A DNA stretch of 64,000 nt from Arthrobacter sp. zg-Y844. Its GTDB lineage: Bacteria > Actinomycetota > Actinomycetes > Actinomycetales > Micrococcaceae. Position numbers and translations under genes: made by a program. The notes beneath the pieces are model-generated. The model saw only the letters and a list, made by a program, of their open reading frames with translations, was not told where the DNA came from and did no database searches. This document shows positions 36,466-45,985 of this stretch, piece by piece. How positions within the stretch are numbered: position 1 is the first letter of the stretch; each line of letters starts with the position of its first letter. The stretch is taken from NCBI RefSeq assembly GCF_024385465.1, contig NZ_JANFLS010000001.1:1240001-1304000 (forward strand). The letters run 5' to 3'.

Positions 36466-37372
36466 TTCAGCCAGCGTCGAAGAACGCCGGCGCCGCGGCC
36501 GGCTGGGAGTCGGCGTCATCGGTGCCGGCCGGGTCGGTGCCGTCCTGGGTGCTGCCCTGCGCGCGGCCGAGCACGCCGTCGTCGGGGTTTCCGCGGTGTC
36601 CGACGCCAGCCGCGAACGGGCGGAAAACCTGCTTCCCGGAGTGCCGATCCTTGAGATACCGGACATCGTGGAACGCTCCGAACTCGTCCTGCTCGCCGTT
36701 CCGGACGATGCCCTGGGCCCGCTGGTCTCCGGACTGGCGAAAACCGGCGCTTGGCAGGCGGGACAGTTGGTAGCCCACACGTCCGGGCGGTTCGGCACGG
36801 AAATCCTTGCCCCGGCGCGGGCAGCGGGCGCCATTCCCCTGGCACTGCACCCGGCCATGACCTTCACCGGGATGAGCCTGGACCTGACCCGTCTGGCGGA
36901 CTGTTCCTTCGGCATCAGCGCCCCCGCCGCCGTCCTGCCGATCGCCCAGGCACTCGTGGTGGAGATGGGGGCCGAACCGGTGGTCATCGACGAAGCGGAC
37001 CGCGTGCTCTACCACGCGGCCCTCGCCCATGCCTCCAACCACCTGGTCACCCTGGCCTCTCAGTCCACGCAGCTGCTGGCAGGCCTCGGCGTCGAACATC
37101 CGGACCGGCTCCTGGGGCCGCTCATGCGCGCCTCGCTGGAGAACGCGCTGGCCTCCGGCGAGGGTGCCCTCACCGGCCCGGTGGCCCGGGGCGATGTCGG
37201 CACCGTATCCGCACATACCCGCGCCCTTGCCCAGGCAGGCGCGGAGGACCTCCGCGCCGCCTACGCCGCACTCTCCGCCGCGACGGCCTCCCGGGCCGTT
37301 GACCGCGGACTGCTCACCCCCCGGCAGGGTGAAGCCATCCTGGCCGCCCTCCGGGACCCGCAGGAACCCTGA
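36452..37372 (+). CDS. Rossmann-fold DUF2520 protein, candidate ketopantoate reductase
   Basis: The 306-aa protein has an N-terminal NAD(P) motif [16 protein letters not shown] (~20-35), [12 protein letters not shown] (~79-90), an [11 protein letters not shown] segment (~111-130) and a helical DUF2520 C-terminus with the [12 protein letters not shown] stretch (~188-199). It overlaps the upstream PH gene by 14 bases and lies 33 bases before panC. Pantothenate synthesis needs a ketopantoate reductase, and PanG-type enzymes belong to this broad fold, so a PanE/PanG-like role is a reasonable inference, not proven. Confidence 0.8.
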   Translation: MNTADSASVEERRRRGRLGVGVIGAGRVGAVLGAALRAAEHAVVGVSAVSDASRERAENLLPGVPILEIPDIVERSELVLLAVPDDALGPLVSGLAKTGAWQAGQLVAHTSGRFGTEILAPARAAGAIPLALHPAMTFTGMSLDLTRLADCSFGISAPAAVLPIAQALVVEMGAEPVVIDEADRVLYHAALAHASNHLVTLASQSTQLLAGLGVEHPDRLLGPLMRASLENALASGEGALTGPVARGDVGTVSAHTRALAQAGAEDLRAAYAALSAATASRAVDRGLLTPRQGEAILAALRDPQEP

Positions 37373-37404
37373 ACATCCGAACGAACCCCCATAGAAGGAC
37401 AGCG

Positions 37405-38304
37405 TTGAACACCCCCCGCCTCGTCACCACCGCCGCCGAACTGCGCTCCGCCACCGAGGAGCTGCTCCAAAAAGCGGCCGCAGCCAACCCCGCCCGCCTT
37501 CCCTCCCTCGCGCTGGTTCCCACCATGGGTGCCCTGCACGAAGGGCACGCCTCCCTGATGGGTGCCGCCCGGGCGGACAACGACGTCGTCACCGCCTCGG
37601 TGTTCGTCAATCCCCTGCAGTTCGACGACCCGGCCGACCTCGAGCGGTACCCCCGCACCCTCGATGCGGACCTCGAGCTCCTGGGCCGCGCCGGCGTGGA
37701 CCTGGTCTTCGCCCCGTCGGAGGCCGAAATGTACCCCGGCGGAGCGCCGCTGGTCCGCGTGAGCGCCGGCACCATGGGCACCCGCTGGGAAGGTGCCGTC
37801 CGGCCGGGACACTTCGACGGCGTGCTGACCGTGGTCGCCAAGCTTTTCCACCTGGCAGCTCCGCCGGTACCGGCGCGCTTCCGGGCCTACTTCGGGCAGA
37901 AGGACGCCCAGCAGGTGGCGCTGATCCGGCGGATGGTCGCGGACCTCAACTTCGACGTGGAGATCACCGGCGTGCCGATTGTCCGGGCGGCCGACGGACT
38001 CGCCGAATCCAGCCGGAACCGCTTCCTCGACGCCGGCCAGCGGCAGGCGGCACTGGTGCTGTCCCGGGCGTTGAACCTGCTGAAGGAACGCGCTGCGGCG
38101 GGCCGGCCCTTGGACCTGCCCGACGCCGTCGAACTCGTTTCGTCGCAGCCCGGAGTGGAACTGGACTACTTCGAGGTGGTGGACCCGCAGACCCTTGAAC
38201 CGCTCACGGATACTGCCGGTGCACCGCTGGCCGGAACCGCGCTGGCACTGCTGGCCGCACGGGTCGGTCCGGTCCGCCTGATCGACAACACCCTGCTGCC
38301 GTAG
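37405..38304 (+). CDS. panC: Pantoate--beta-alanine ligase (pantothenate synthetase)
   Basis: The 299-aa enzyme has the HIGH-like motif [14 protein letters not shown] (~38-51), [16 protein letters not shown] (~70-85), [15 protein letters not shown] (~167-181) and SSRNRFL (~206). It condenses pantoate and beta-alanine with ATP for coenzyme A synthesis. The start is TTG 37405, with AGAAGGA seven bases upstream. It follows the DUF2520 gene in the same operon; panB and panD are not in the window. Confidence 0.95.
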   Translation: MNTPRLVTTAAELRSATEELLQKAAAANPARLPSLALVPTMGALHEGHASLMGAARADNDVVTASVFVNPLQFDDPADLERYPRTLDADLELLGRAGVDLVFAPSEAEMYPGGAPLVRVSAGTMGTRWEGAVRPGHFDGVLTVVAKLFHLAAPPVPARFRAYFGQKDAQQVALIRRMVADLNFDVEITGVPIVRAADGLAESSRNRFLDAGQRQAALVLSRALNLLKERAAAGRPLDLPDAVELVSSQPGVELDYFEVVDPQTLEPLTDTAGAPLAGTALALLAARVGPVRLIDNTLLP

Positions 38305-38379
38305 CAAAAGTACCTGCGCTCCGTGCGTACCCGGTGCGGGTGCACGGAGCGCAGGAACCGGGAGCGGTGCTTTGCTCTG

Positions 38380-38385
38380 TAAACT
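38380..38385 (+). promoter_or_regulatory. -10 element, probable short-leader or leaderless lysS promoter
   Basis: TAAACT ends eight bases before GTG 38394 in an A+T-rich patch, and no Shine-Dalgarno sequence precedes the start. Confidence 0.38.
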
Positions 38386-38393
38386 TAATAACC

Positions 38394-39896
38394 GTGACCA
38401 CATCTAACCCCGTTCCCGAAGCCGCAGACACCTCCGAACAGATGCGCATCCGTGCCGAGAAGCGCGCGCGGCTCATCGACCGGGGGGATGAGGCCTACCC
38501 GGTAGGGGTGGAACGCACCGCCTCACTCAAGGAAGTACGCGAAAAGTTCGGCCACCTCGGGGCCGACGAAGCCAGCGGCGAGACCGTGGGCGTCACCGGC
38601 CGCGTGGTGTTCATCCGCAACACCGGAAAGCTCTGCTTCGCCACCCTGCAGGAAGGCAACGGAACCCGGCTGCAGGCCATGCTCAGCCTGGCCGTCGTCG
38701 GAGAGGAATCCCTGGCGGACTGGAAGTCGCTGGTGGACCTGGGCGACATCGTCTTTATCCGCGGAGAGGTGATTTCCTCCCGCCGCGGGGAACTCTCGGT
38801 GATGGCGCAGTCCTGGTCGATGGCCTCCAAGGCGCTGCGCCCGCTGCCGGTGCTGCACGCCGGACTGAGCGAGGAAACCCGCGTCCGCCAGCGCTATGTG
38901 GACCTGATGGTCCGCGATGAAGCGCGGGACATGGTCTACAAGCGCGCGGCGGTTATCCGCGGAGTCCGCGACACCCTGCACGGACACGGCTATGTGGAGG
39001 TGGAAACCCCCATGCTCCAGCTGGTGCACGGCGGTGCCGCTGCCCGGCCGTTCGAGACGCACCTGAACGCTTTCGACCAGAAGATGACCCTGCGCATCGC
39101 CACGGAGCTGTACCTCAAGCGTGCAGTGGTCGGCGGGATCGAGCGGGTGTTCGAAATCGGCCGCATTTTCCGCAACGAGGGCGTGGACTCCACGCATTCG
39201 CCCGAATTCACCACGCTGGAATGCTACGAGGCCTACGCGGACCAGTTTGTGATGGCCGAGCGGATGAAGGAAATCATCCTGCACTGTGCGGACCTCATGG
39301 GCAGCCGGCAGATCGAAACGGCGGCCGGCACCATTGACCTGGACGGCGAGTGGCGCTGGCTGAGTGTGTACCCCGGCCTGTCCGAAGCGGTGGGCACACA
39401 GATCACCCCGGACACCGACGCAGCCGTGCTCCGCGATATTGCGGAAAAGCACGGCGTGAAGGTGGATCCGAAGTGGGACGCGGAAAAGCTCGTTATCGAA
39501 CTATTCGGCGAAATTGTGGAGCCGACGCTGCTGCAGCCGACCTTCGTGTACGACTACCCGCCGTCCGCGCAGCCGCTCGCCCGTCCTAACCGCGAGGACC
39601 CCCGCCTGATCGAAGCCTGGGACCTCATCATCGGCGGCATGGAACGCGGCACGGCTTTCTCGGAATTGATTGACCCGGTTATCCAGCGTGAACGCCTCAC
39701 CGAGCAGTCCCTGCTGGCGGCCGGCGGCGATGACGAGGCCATGGCCCTCGACGAGGACTTCCTTCGGGCATTGGAATATGGTGCCCCTCCCATGGGCGGC
39801 ATCGGTCTGGGAATTGACCGCCTTGTGATGCTTTTCACGAATACAGGAATCAGGGAAACAATTCTGTTTCCCCTCCTTAAGCCGGAAATGGGTTAG
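38394..39896 (+). CDS. lysS: Lysyl-tRNA synthetase, class II
   Basis: The 500-aa protein has an N-terminal OB-fold anticodon-binding domain (~60-150, VTGRVVFIRNTGKLCF), motif 2 with RIFRNEGVDSTHSPEFTTLE, and motif 3 GLGIDRLVM near the C-terminus. It charges tRNA-Lys; a tRNA-Lys(TTT) gene is at 59.3 kb. GTG 38394 gives MTTSNPVPEAADT, preferred over the longer frame starting at 38334 because of the promoter-like TAAACT just upstream. It is followed within two bases by a small membrane protein. Confidence 0.95.
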   Translation: MTTSNPVPEAADTSEQMRIRAEKRARLIDRGDEAYPVGVERTASLKEVREKFGHLGADEASGETVGVTGRVVFIRNTGKLCFATLQEGNGTRLQAMLSLAVVGEESLADWKSLVDLGDIVFIRGEVISSRRGELSVMAQSWSMASKALRPLPVLHAGLSEETRVRQRYVDLMVRDEARDMVYKRAAVIRGVRDTLHGHGYVEVETPMLQLVHGGAAARPFETHLNAFDQKMTLRIATELYLKRAVVGGIERVFEIGRIFRNEGVDSTHSPEFTTLECYEAYADQFVMAERMKEIILHCADLMGSRQIETAAGTIDLDGEWRWLSVYPGLSEAVGTQITPDTDAAVLRDIAEKHGVKVDPKWDAEKLVIELFGEIVEPTLLQPTFVYDYPPSAQPLARPNREDPRLIEAWDLIIGGMERGTAFSELIDPVIQRERLTEQSLLAAGGDDEAMALDEDFLRALEYGAPPMGGIGLGIDRLVMLFTNTGIRETILFPLLKPEMG

Positions 39897-39898
39897 CC

Positions 39899-40081
39899 AT
39901 GGAATATGTAGAAGTCCTCCTGCCGTCAATTTGTGTTGCAGCTCTCTTTTATTTCGTGATGAGGGCCCTGCTTAACTCGGACCGGTCGGAGCGGCAGGCC
40001 CTTGCCGAGGCAGAACGGGAAGCTGACCAGAGTGTAGACCATGAAGCTTTGAAAAAACCGAGTGAAGAAGAGAATAAATAG
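39899..40081 (+). CDS. Small single-helix membrane protein, hypothetical
   Basis: The 60-aa product has one membrane helix (~6-25) and a charged C-terminal half rich in Glu/Lys. ATG 39899 is two bases after the lysS stop, so it is translated from the lysS message. Base composition is less GC-rich than its neighbours. No family recognised. Confidence 0.65.
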   Translation: MEYVEVLLPSICVAALFYFVMRALLNSDRSERQALAEAEREADQSVDHEALKKPSEEENK

Positions 40082-40090
40082 CCAAGTACT

Positions 40091-40120
40091 TTGACGGGGC
40101 TTTACCAATTGCGTCATACT
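40091..40120 (+). promoter_or_regulatory. SigA-type promoter of lsr2
   Basis: TTGACG (40091-40096), an 18-base spacer and CATACT (40115-40120). This A+T-rich 90-base interval is the best housekeeping promoter match in the window. Confidence 0.55.
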
Positions 40121-40172
40121 CTAAGTGGTCTCATAATTAGTCTTCCCATTTTTAGCTGCTTAGGAGCCTGTC

Positions 40173-40499
40173 ATGGCGCAAAAGGTAAAAATCATTCTCG
40201 TGGATGACGTCGACGGCGGAAGTGCGGATGAGACCGTACGGTTTGCCTTGGACGGGTCACAGTACGAGATTGATCTGTCGAAAGACAATGCGAAAACTCT
40301 CCGCGATGCACTGAAGCCCTATGTGGATGCCGGCCGCAAGGTCGGAGGCCGCACCGGGCGTCCGCGCGGCACCGGCTCGGCCCGCAGCAACGAAGCGGCA
40401 CAGATCCGCGAATGGGCCCGCAAGAACGGCTACACGGTTTCCGAGCGCGGCCGCGTGAACAGCGAGATCATCGACGCCTACCGGGCCGCGCAGTCCTAG
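40173..40499 (+). CDS. lsr2: Lsr2 nucleoid-associated protein
   Basis: The 108-aa protein has the Lsr2 N-terminal dimerisation domain (MAQKVKIILVDDVDGG, then the beta-rich segment to ~55), a Gly/Arg-rich linker (~57-72) and the C-terminal DNA-binding domain with IREWARKNGYTVSERGRV, including the minor-groove RGR residues. Lsr2 binds A+T-rich DNA and silences foreign genes in actinobacteria. ATG 40173 has TTAGGAG upstream, and the promoter at 40091-40120 precedes it. Monocistronic. Confidence 0.95.
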   Translation: MAQKVKIILVDDVDGGSADETVRFALDGSQYEIDLSKDNAKTLRDALKPYVDAGRKVGGRTGRPRGTGSARSNEAAQIREWARKNGYTVSERGRVNSEIIDAYRAAQS

Positions 40500-40595
40500 G
40501 CATACCGCCTAGGTCTCACGCCCATGGCGAACAAGCTCCTTAAGCACCCCTGGGGCACGTAGCATCGAATTACGCGTTAGCTAGGAGTGTGCCTC

Positions 40596-43103
40596 ATGTT
40601 TGAAAGATTTACCGACCGTGCCCGTCGCGTTGTCGTGCTTGCCCAAGAAGAGGCCCGCATGCTCAACCACAACTACATCGGCACCGAGCATATTCTGCTT
40701 GGGCTCATTCATGAGGGTGAAGGTGTCGCTGCTAAGGCCCTTGAATCCCTGGGCATCTCGCTTGGTGCTGTCCGCGAGCAGGTGCAGGAGATTATCGGTC
40801 AGGGCCAGCAGGCCCCGACCGGTCACATCCCCTTCACCCCCCGCGCCAAGAAGGTGCTGGAGCTTTCGCTCCGTGAAGCCCTGCAGCTCGGCCATAACTA
40901 CATCGGCACCGAACACATCCTGCTCGGCCTGATCCGTGAAGGTGAAGGCGTAGCCGCGCAGGTGCTGGTCAAGCTCGGTGCTGACCTGAACCGTGTCCGC
41001 CAGCAGGTCATCCAGCTGCTTTCCGGCTACCAGGGCAAGGAGCCCGTCTCCACCGGTGGCCAGCAGCAGGAAGGCCAGCCCGCCGGATCCGTGGTGCTGG
41101 ACCAGTTCGGCCGCAACCTCACACAGGCCGCGCGTGAATCCAAGCTCGACCCGGTTATCGGGCGCGAGCATGAAATGGAACGCGTGATGCAGGTGCTGTC
41201 ACGCAGGACCAAGAACAACCCTGTCCTGATCGGCGAGCCCGGCGTCGGCAAGACCGCCGTCGTAGAGGGACTGGCCCAGGCGATCGTGCGCGGCGACGTG
41301 CCCGAGACCCTGAAGGACAAGCAGCTTTACACCTTGGACCTCGGTTCGCTGGTTGCCGGTTCCCGCTACCGCGGCGACTTTGAGGAACGCCTGAAGAAGG
41401 TCCTCAAGGAAATCCGCACCCGCGGCGACATCATCCTGTTCATCGACGAGATCCACACCCTTGTGGGTGCGGGTGCCGCCGAAGGCGCCATTGACGCCGC
41501 ATCGATCCTGAAGCCGATGCTGGCCCGGGGCGAGCTGCAGACCATTGGTGCCACCACGCTGGACGAGTACCGCAAGCACATCGAGAAGGACGCAGCGCTG
41601 GAGCGCCGCTTCCAGCCGATCCAGGTTGCCGAGCCCTCGGTGGCACACGCCATCGAGATCCTCAAGGGCCTGCGTGACCGCTACGAAGCGCACCACCGCG
41701 TTTCCATCACCGATGCCGCGCTTGCCTCAGCAGCAACGCTGGCGGAGCGGTACATCAGTGACCGGTTCCTGCCGGACAAGGCAATCGACCTGATCGACGA
41801 GGCCGGCGCCCGCCTGCGGATCCGCCGGATGACGGCTCCGCCGGAGCTGAAGGAAATCGACGAGCGGATCTCGGCGCTGAAGATGGAAAAGGAGTCCGCA
41901 ATCGACTCCCAGGACTTCGAAGGTGCCGCCTCCCTGCGCGACAAGGAGCAGAAGCTCCAGGATCAGCGTGCGGAGAAGGAACGCCAGTGGAAGTCCGGCG
42001 GCCTGGATGACATTGCCGAGGTGGATGAGGAACTCATCGCCGAGGTGCTTGCCAACTCCACCGGCATCCCCGTGGTCAAGCTGAACGAGGAAGAGTCCAC
42101 CCGCCTGCTGCGGATGGAAGACGAACTGCACAAGCGCGTCATCGGCCAGGACCAGGCCATCAAGTCCATCTCGCAGGCCATGCGCCGTACGCGGGCCGGG
42201 CTGAAGGACCCCAAGCGTCCGGGCGGCTCGTTCATCTTCGCCGGCCCCACCGGCGTCGGTAAGACCGAGCTTGCCAAGGCCCTTGCGGAGTTCCTGTTCG
42301 GTGACGAGGACGCCCTCATCACGCTGGACATGTCCGAGTACGCCGAGAAGCACACGGTCTCGCGCCTGTTTGGTGCTCCTCCCGGATATGTGGGCTACGA
42401 AGAAGGCGGGCAGCTGACCGAAAAGGTCCGCCGCCGTCCGTTCTCCGTGGTGCTGTTCGACGAAGTGGAGAAGGCCCACTCGGACCTCTTCAACTCGCTG
42501 CTGCAGATCCTCGAAGACGGCCGCCTGACCGACGCCCAGGGCCGGATGGTGGACTTCAAGAACACCATCATCATCATGACGACCAACCTTGGTACCCGGG
42601 ACATCTCCAAGGGCGTCATGACGGGCTTCCAGTCCGGCACGGACACCAAGACCGGCTATGACCGGATGCGGGCACGGGTGACGGAAGAACTGAAGCAGCA
42701 CTTCCGCCCCGAGTTCCTCAACCGTGTTGATGACACCGTGGTCTTCCCGCAGCTGACCCAGGACGAGATTGTCCAGATTGTGGACCTGTTCCTGAACCGG
42801 CTGAGTGAGCGCCTGGCCGAGAAGGGTATGAGCATCGAGCTCACCCCGGCCGCCAAGGTGCTGCTGGCAACGCGCGGCTACGATCCCGCGATGGGTGCCC
42901 GGCCGCTGCGCCGGACCATCCAGCGCGAAATCGAGGACCAGCTGTCCGAGAAGATCCTCTTCGGCGAGCTGAAGCCCGGCGAAGTCATCTCGGTGGATGT
43001 CGAGGGCGAAGGCGACGAAGCGAAGTTCACCTTCGTCGGCAGCGGCGTTCCGAAGGCCATTGAGGAAGCTTCCCCGGCAATCGAAGCCGGCGTCAGCGAC
43101 TAA
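40596..43103 (+). CDS. clpC: ATP-dependent Clp protease ATPase subunit ClpC
   Basis: The 835-aa AAA+ unfoldase has the duplicated Clp N-domain ([16 protein letters not shown] and [16 protein letters not shown], ~23-145), a first Walker A GEPGVGKT (~213) with ILFIDEIH, a UVR/M-domain region (~420-455), a second Walker [10 protein letters not shown] (~550) and a C-terminal D2-small domain. It feeds substrates to ClpP1P2. ATG 40596 follows TAGGAG; GTG 40587 in frame would remove that ribosome site. No convincing ClgR box was found upstream. A terminator follows at 43133. Confidence 0.96.
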   Translation: MFERFTDRARRVVVLAQEEARMLNHNYIGTEHILLGLIHEGEGVAAKALESLGISLGAVREQVQEIIGQGQQAPTGHIPFTPRAKKVLELSLREALQLGHNYIGTEHILLGLIREGEGVAAQVLVKLGADLNRVRQQVIQLLSGYQGKEPVSTGGQQQEGQPAGSVVLDQFGRNLTQAARESKLDPVIGREHEMERVMQVLSRRTKNNPVLIGEPGVGKTAVVEGLAQAIVRGDVPETLKDKQLYTLDLGSLVAGSRYRGDFEERLKKVLKEIRTRGDIILFIDEIHTLVGAGAAEGAIDAASILKPMLARGELQTIGATTLDEYRKHIEKDAALERRFQPIQVAEPSVAHAIEILKGLRDRYEAHHRVSITDAALASAATLAERYISDRFLPDKAIDLIDEAGARLRIRRMTAPPELKEIDERISALKMEKESAIDSQDFEGAASLRDKEQKLQDQRAEKERQWKSGGLDDIAEVDEELIAEVLANSTGIPVVKLNEEESTRLLRMEDELHKRVIGQDQAIKSISQAMRRTRAGLKDPKRPGGSFIFAGPTGVGKTELAKALAEFLFGDEDALITLDMSEYAEKHTVSRLFGAPPGYVGYEEGGQLTEKVRRRPFSVVLFDEVEKAHSDLFNSLLQILEDGRLTDAQGRMVDFKNTIIIMTTNLGTRDISKGVMTGFQSGTDTKTGYDRMRARVTEELKQHFRPEFLNRVDDTVVFPQLTQDEIVQIVDLFLNRLSERLAEKGMSIELTPAAKVLLATRGYDPAMGARPLRRTIQREIEDQLSEKILFGELKPGEVISVDVEGEGDEAKFTFVGSGVPKAIEEASPAIEAGVSD

Positions 43104-43132
43104 CAGCCGCTCAGTACAACCAATGCACGGGT

Positions 43133-43169
43133 AAAGGACCCGGCGGGCAGGCAGCCCGCCGGGTCCTTT
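43133..43169. terminator. Hairpin terminator after clpC
   Basis: A 16-bp perfect stem (43133-43148 with 43154-43169) with AAA/TTT ends and a 5-base loop. The T tract is only three bases beyond the core, so it may act in either orientation. Confidence 0.7.
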
Positions 43170-43239
43170 GGCGTTCGCAGGGCGGCCCTCCGGCGTCGAA
43201 CGCCGAAACGAAGTTTGGGTGCGGCTGCCCTGACAGTCC

Positions 43240-43245
43240 TAGACT
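43240..43245 (+). promoter_or_regulatory. -10 element of probable leaderless argA promoter
   Basis: TAGACT lies exactly six bases before GTG 43252; there is no Shine-Dalgarno sequence. Confidence 0.45.
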
Positions 43246-43251
43246 GGGCCG

Positions 43252-43767
43252 GTGACTTCCGTATCCGCCATGACCATCCGCCGCGCCCGCACTTCCGATG
43301 TTCCCGGCATCCGCGCCCTGGTGGCGCCGCTGGCCGAGGAACGGATCCTGGTGGCCAAGGAGGCTGTTGCCTACTACGAGGCACTGCAGGAATTCCGGGT
43401 CGCCGAGGACGCTGACGGGCGGATTGTCGGCTGCGGTGCACTGCACGTGATGTGGGAAGACCTGGCCGAAGTGCGCACCCTGGCAGCGGACCCCGCCCTG
43501 CGCGGCAGCGGCATCGGCCATCTCCTGCTGGAACAGCTGCTCGCTGATGCGGTGGAAATCGGTGTGCGGCGGGTATTCTGCCTGACCTTTGAAGTGGAGT
43601 TCTTCCAGCGGCACGGATTCGCCGTCATGGCCAACCAATCCGCCGTGGATCCGGAGGTCTATTCCGAGCTGCTGCGTTCCTCCGATGAGGGTGTTGCCGA
43701 GTTCCTGGACCTCGCCCGGGTAAAACCGAACACCCTGGGAAACACCCGGATGATCCGCTCGTTCTGA
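43252..43767 (+). CDS. argA: N-acetylglutamate synthase, actinobacterial ArgA type
   Basis: The 171-aa GNAT protein closely follows the pattern I recall for mycobacterial ArgA (Rv2747): RRARTSDVPGIRALV (~10-24), YEALQEFRVAE, VGCGALHVMWEDLAEVRT, VFCLTFEVEFFQRHGF and GVAEFLDLARVKPNTLGNTRM. It should acetylate glutamate (or glutamine) to start arginine biosynthesis. The V/G-x-G CoA loop is RGSGIGHLL. It lacks the amino-acid-kinase domain of E. coli ArgA, as usual in actinobacteria. No other arg gene is adjacent. Confidence 0.9.
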   Translation: MTSVSAMTIRRARTSDVPGIRALVAPLAEERILVAKEAVAYYEALQEFRVAEDADGRIVGCGALHVMWEDLAEVRTLAADPALRGSGIGHLLLEQLLADAVEIGVRRVFCLTFEVEFFQRHGFAVMANQSAVDPEVYSELLRSSDEGVAEFLDLARVKPNTLGNTRMIRSF

Positions 43768-43958
43768 TCCGGCAGCCGTCCGGGGCGCGTTCGCAGAGAG
43801 AGTAACCGGGAGGGCCGTGCTGGCCTTTTGTCTTCGAAACTGGATAAGCTCAGGATACTTAGCATCATCAACGGTCCCGTGGAACGCAGCAGTAAACGGT
43901 TGCGAACCAGCAGCGGTTTCGCGTTTGCACGGGCCACGATCAGAAAGCGGGTTCAGCA

Positions 43959-44135
43959 ATGGGCGCAGATGACAAGATGCAGAACAAGGCCGAAAATCTT
44001 GGCGGCAAGGTCAAGGAAGGCGTAGGCAAGGCCACCGGCAACGAGCGCATGGAGGCCGAAGGCCACGGCGACCAGGCCAAGTCGAGCCTGAAGGACGCCG
44101 GCGAGAACGTCAAGGACGCTTTCAAGGGCAAGTAA
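43959..44135 (+). CDS. CsbD-family stress protein
   Basis: The 58-aa hydrophilic product has the CsbD pattern KAENLGGKVKEGVGKATGNERMEAEG (two adjoining segments) followed by a second Lys/Ala-rich amphipathic repeat ending KDAFKGK. CsbD-like proteins are induced by general stress (SigB in Bacillus); the molecular role is unknown. ATG 43959 follows AGAAAG. A terminator lies just downstream, so the gene is monocistronic. The 190 bases upstream hold no other gene; a GGTT-GCG-AACC inverted repeat lies at about 43897-43907. Confidence 0.85.
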   Translation: MGADDKMQNKAENLGGKVKEGVGKATGNERMEAEGHGDQAKSSLKDAGENVKDAFKGK

Positions 44136-44145
44136 GGCTTTATTC

Positions 44146-44180
44146 AAAAGCGGGAGGGGGTTCGCCCCTCCCGCTTTTTT
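44146..44180. terminator. Strong terminator after csbD-like gene
   Basis: A 14-bp perfect stem (44146-44159 with 44165-44178), 5-base loop, six T at 44175-44180. The AAAA at 44146-44149 gives a T tract on the other strand, so it is potentially bidirectional. Confidence 0.88.
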
Positions 44181-44339
44181 GCTGCCCGGGCGGCTTTTCG
44201 GACTCTCGAGCGCTGCCGGTGCGGCTGGCACGCGGGCACCCTGTTGCACTGCTTCCGGCGCGGGTAGGGTCGGTGGGGGAGAGGGAGCCTTGGCGTGCTC
44301 GCGGGGCTCCTCAGTCCGACCGCTAAGGAGCCCGGCGTC

Positions 44340-45341
44340 ATGAAGAAACTCATCAACAATCCCCGCTCGGTGGTGGCAGAATCACTCGAAGGCTTCGGGT
44401 TGGCCCACCACGACCTGGTCCAGATCCATCTGGACCCGGACTACGTCCTCCGGCGCGACGTTCCGGTACAGGGCAAGGTAGGCCTGGTCTCCGGCGGCGG
44501 CAGCGGCCATGAGCCGCTGCACAGCGGCTATGTGGGGTCGGGCATGCTCACCGCTGCCGTACCGGGAGCCGTTTTCACGTCGCCCACCCCGGACCAGATC
44601 CTGCCGGCCATCGTCAAAAGCGACTCGGGCTCCGGCGTCCTGCTCGTGGTGAAGAACTACACCGGCGACATCCTGAACTTCGAGACGGCTGCCGAACTTG
44701 CCGGCGTCGAAGGCATCGACATCCGCACAGTCGTGGTGAACGACGACGTCGCGGTAGAAGACTCGACGTACACGGCAGGAAGGCGCGGTGTGGCCGGGAC
44801 CGTGCTGCTGGAGCGGATTGCCGGCGGCGCCGCGGAGCGCGGAGATGACCTTGCCAAGGTGGCGGAGATCGCCGAACGCGTAAACGCGAACGTACGGTCC
44901 ATGGGTGTTGCCCTGGCACCCTGTACGGTGCCGCATGCCGGTGAGCCGAGCTTCACCCTGGCCGAAGACGAAATTGAAATGGGTGTAGGGATCCACGGCG
45001 AACCCGGGCGGCACCGGGTGGCCATGACAACGGCGGATTCCATTACGGACCAGTTGATGGAAGCCGTGCTCAGCGACCTCGGGGTGGCGTCCGGGGAGCG
45101 GGTGCTGCTCTTCGTGAACGGCATGGGCGGCACTCCGCTGAGCGAGCTGTACATTGTCTACCGCCGGGCGGCCCGGATCCTGGCAGACAGAGGTGCCCGG
45201 GTGGAGCGTTCCCTGGTGGGCAATTACATCACCGCCCTGGAAATGCAAGGGGCATCAGTGACCGTCCTGCGGCTGGACGATGAACTTACGGAACTCTGGG
45301 ACTCGCCGGTGAACACTCCGGCCCTGCGGTGGGGAGTATAG
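44340..45341 (+). CDS. dhaK: Dihydroxyacetone kinase subunit DhaK (PTS-dependent)
   Basis: The 333-aa protein has the phosphate/substrate loop SGGGSGHEPLHSGYVG (~51-66) and the substrate-binding His219 in GVGIHGEPG, to which dihydroxyacetone forms a hemiaminal. With DhaL it makes dihydroxyacetone phosphate. ATG 44340 has TAAGGAG upstream; the open frame extends to 44295 without further family match. First gene of dhaK-dhaL-dhaM, two bases from dhaL. Confidence 0.95.
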   Translation: MKKLINNPRSVVAESLEGFGLAHHDLVQIHLDPDYVLRRDVPVQGKVGLVSGGGSGHEPLHSGYVGSGMLTAAVPGAVFTSPTPDQILPAIVKSDSGSGVLLVVKNYTGDILNFETAAELAGVEGIDIRTVVVNDDVAVEDSTYTAGRRGVAGTVLLERIAGGAAERGDDLAKVAEIAERVNANVRSMGVALAPCTVPHAGEPSFTLAEDEIEMGVGIHGEPGRHRVAMTTADSITDQLMEAVLSDLGVASGERVLLFVNGMGGTPLSELYIVYRRAARILADRGARVERSLVGNYITALEMQGASVTVLRLDDELTELWDSPVNTPALRWGV

Positions 45342-45343
45342 GC

Positions 45344-45985
45344 ATGGAACTGGACGCAGCCTGGGCGGATAAATGGATGCGCCTAAGCGCCGCCGCCCTG
45401 AGCGAGAACCGCCAGCGGCTGACCACCCTGGACCGGGAGATCGGCGACGCCGACCACGGCGAGAACATGGAGCGCGGATTCAGCGCGGTGGTGGAGAAAC
45501 TGGACGCCGACGGCGTGCCGGAGACACCCGGGGCGGTGTTCAAAACAGTCGCCATGACCCTGATGTCGAAGGTGGGCGGCGCCGCAGGACCGCTGTACGG
45601 GACCGCATTCCTGCGCGCCTCCACCGCGGCGGGCAGCGCGTCCGCCCTCGGACCGGCCGAGCTGGTGGCGGTCCTGACGGCTGCCCGGGACGGAATTGTC
45701 GCCCGCGGCAAGGCCGAACCCGGTGACAAAACCATGATCGATGCCTGGACTCCCGCGGTGGATGCCGCTGTTACGGCCCAGGCGGCGGGTTCAGGTCCGG
45801 TGGAGATCCTGACGGCGGCCGCGAACGCGGCCGACGCCGGGCTGGCCGGCACCGAGCCGCTCGTCGCCCGCAAGGGCCGGGCCAGCTACTTGGGGGAGCG
45901 CAGTGCGGGGCACCTGGATCCCGGGGCCGCGTCCACGGCATTGATCCTGCAGGCAGCGGTTTCGGCGGCGGAGACGGCAGCGTGA
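45344..45985 (+). CDS. dhaL: Dihydroxyacetone kinase subunit DhaL (ADP-binding)
   Basis: The 213-aa protein has the Mg/ADP-binding motif DREIGDADHGENMERG (~33-48), MSKVGGAAGPLYGTAF (~76-91), and GDKTMIDAW (~128-136). DhaL holds ADP as a cofactor that DhaM rephosphorylates. ATG 45344 (MELDAAW) is two bases after the dhaK stop. It overlaps dhaM by four bases. Confidence 0.95.
   Translation: MELDAAWADKWMRLSAAALSENRQRLTTLDREIGDADHGENMERGFSAVVEKLDADGVPETPGAVFKTVAMTLMSKVGGAAGPLYGTAFLRASTAAGSASALGPAELVAVLTAARDGIVARGKAEPGDKTMIDAWTPAVDAAVTAQAAGSGPVEILTAAANAADAGLAGTEPLVARKGRASYLGERSAGHLDPGAASTALILQAAVSAAETAA

Noticed and set aside
38305-38393. T-box or other tRNA-sensing leader before lysS (and before serS)
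   Set aside because: The intervals are too short and lack T-box conserved elements; both genes appear leaderless.
40500-40595. ClgR operator upstream of clpC
   Set aside because: ACGCGTTAGCT near 40571 has part of the motif but not the CGC-N5-GCG spacing.
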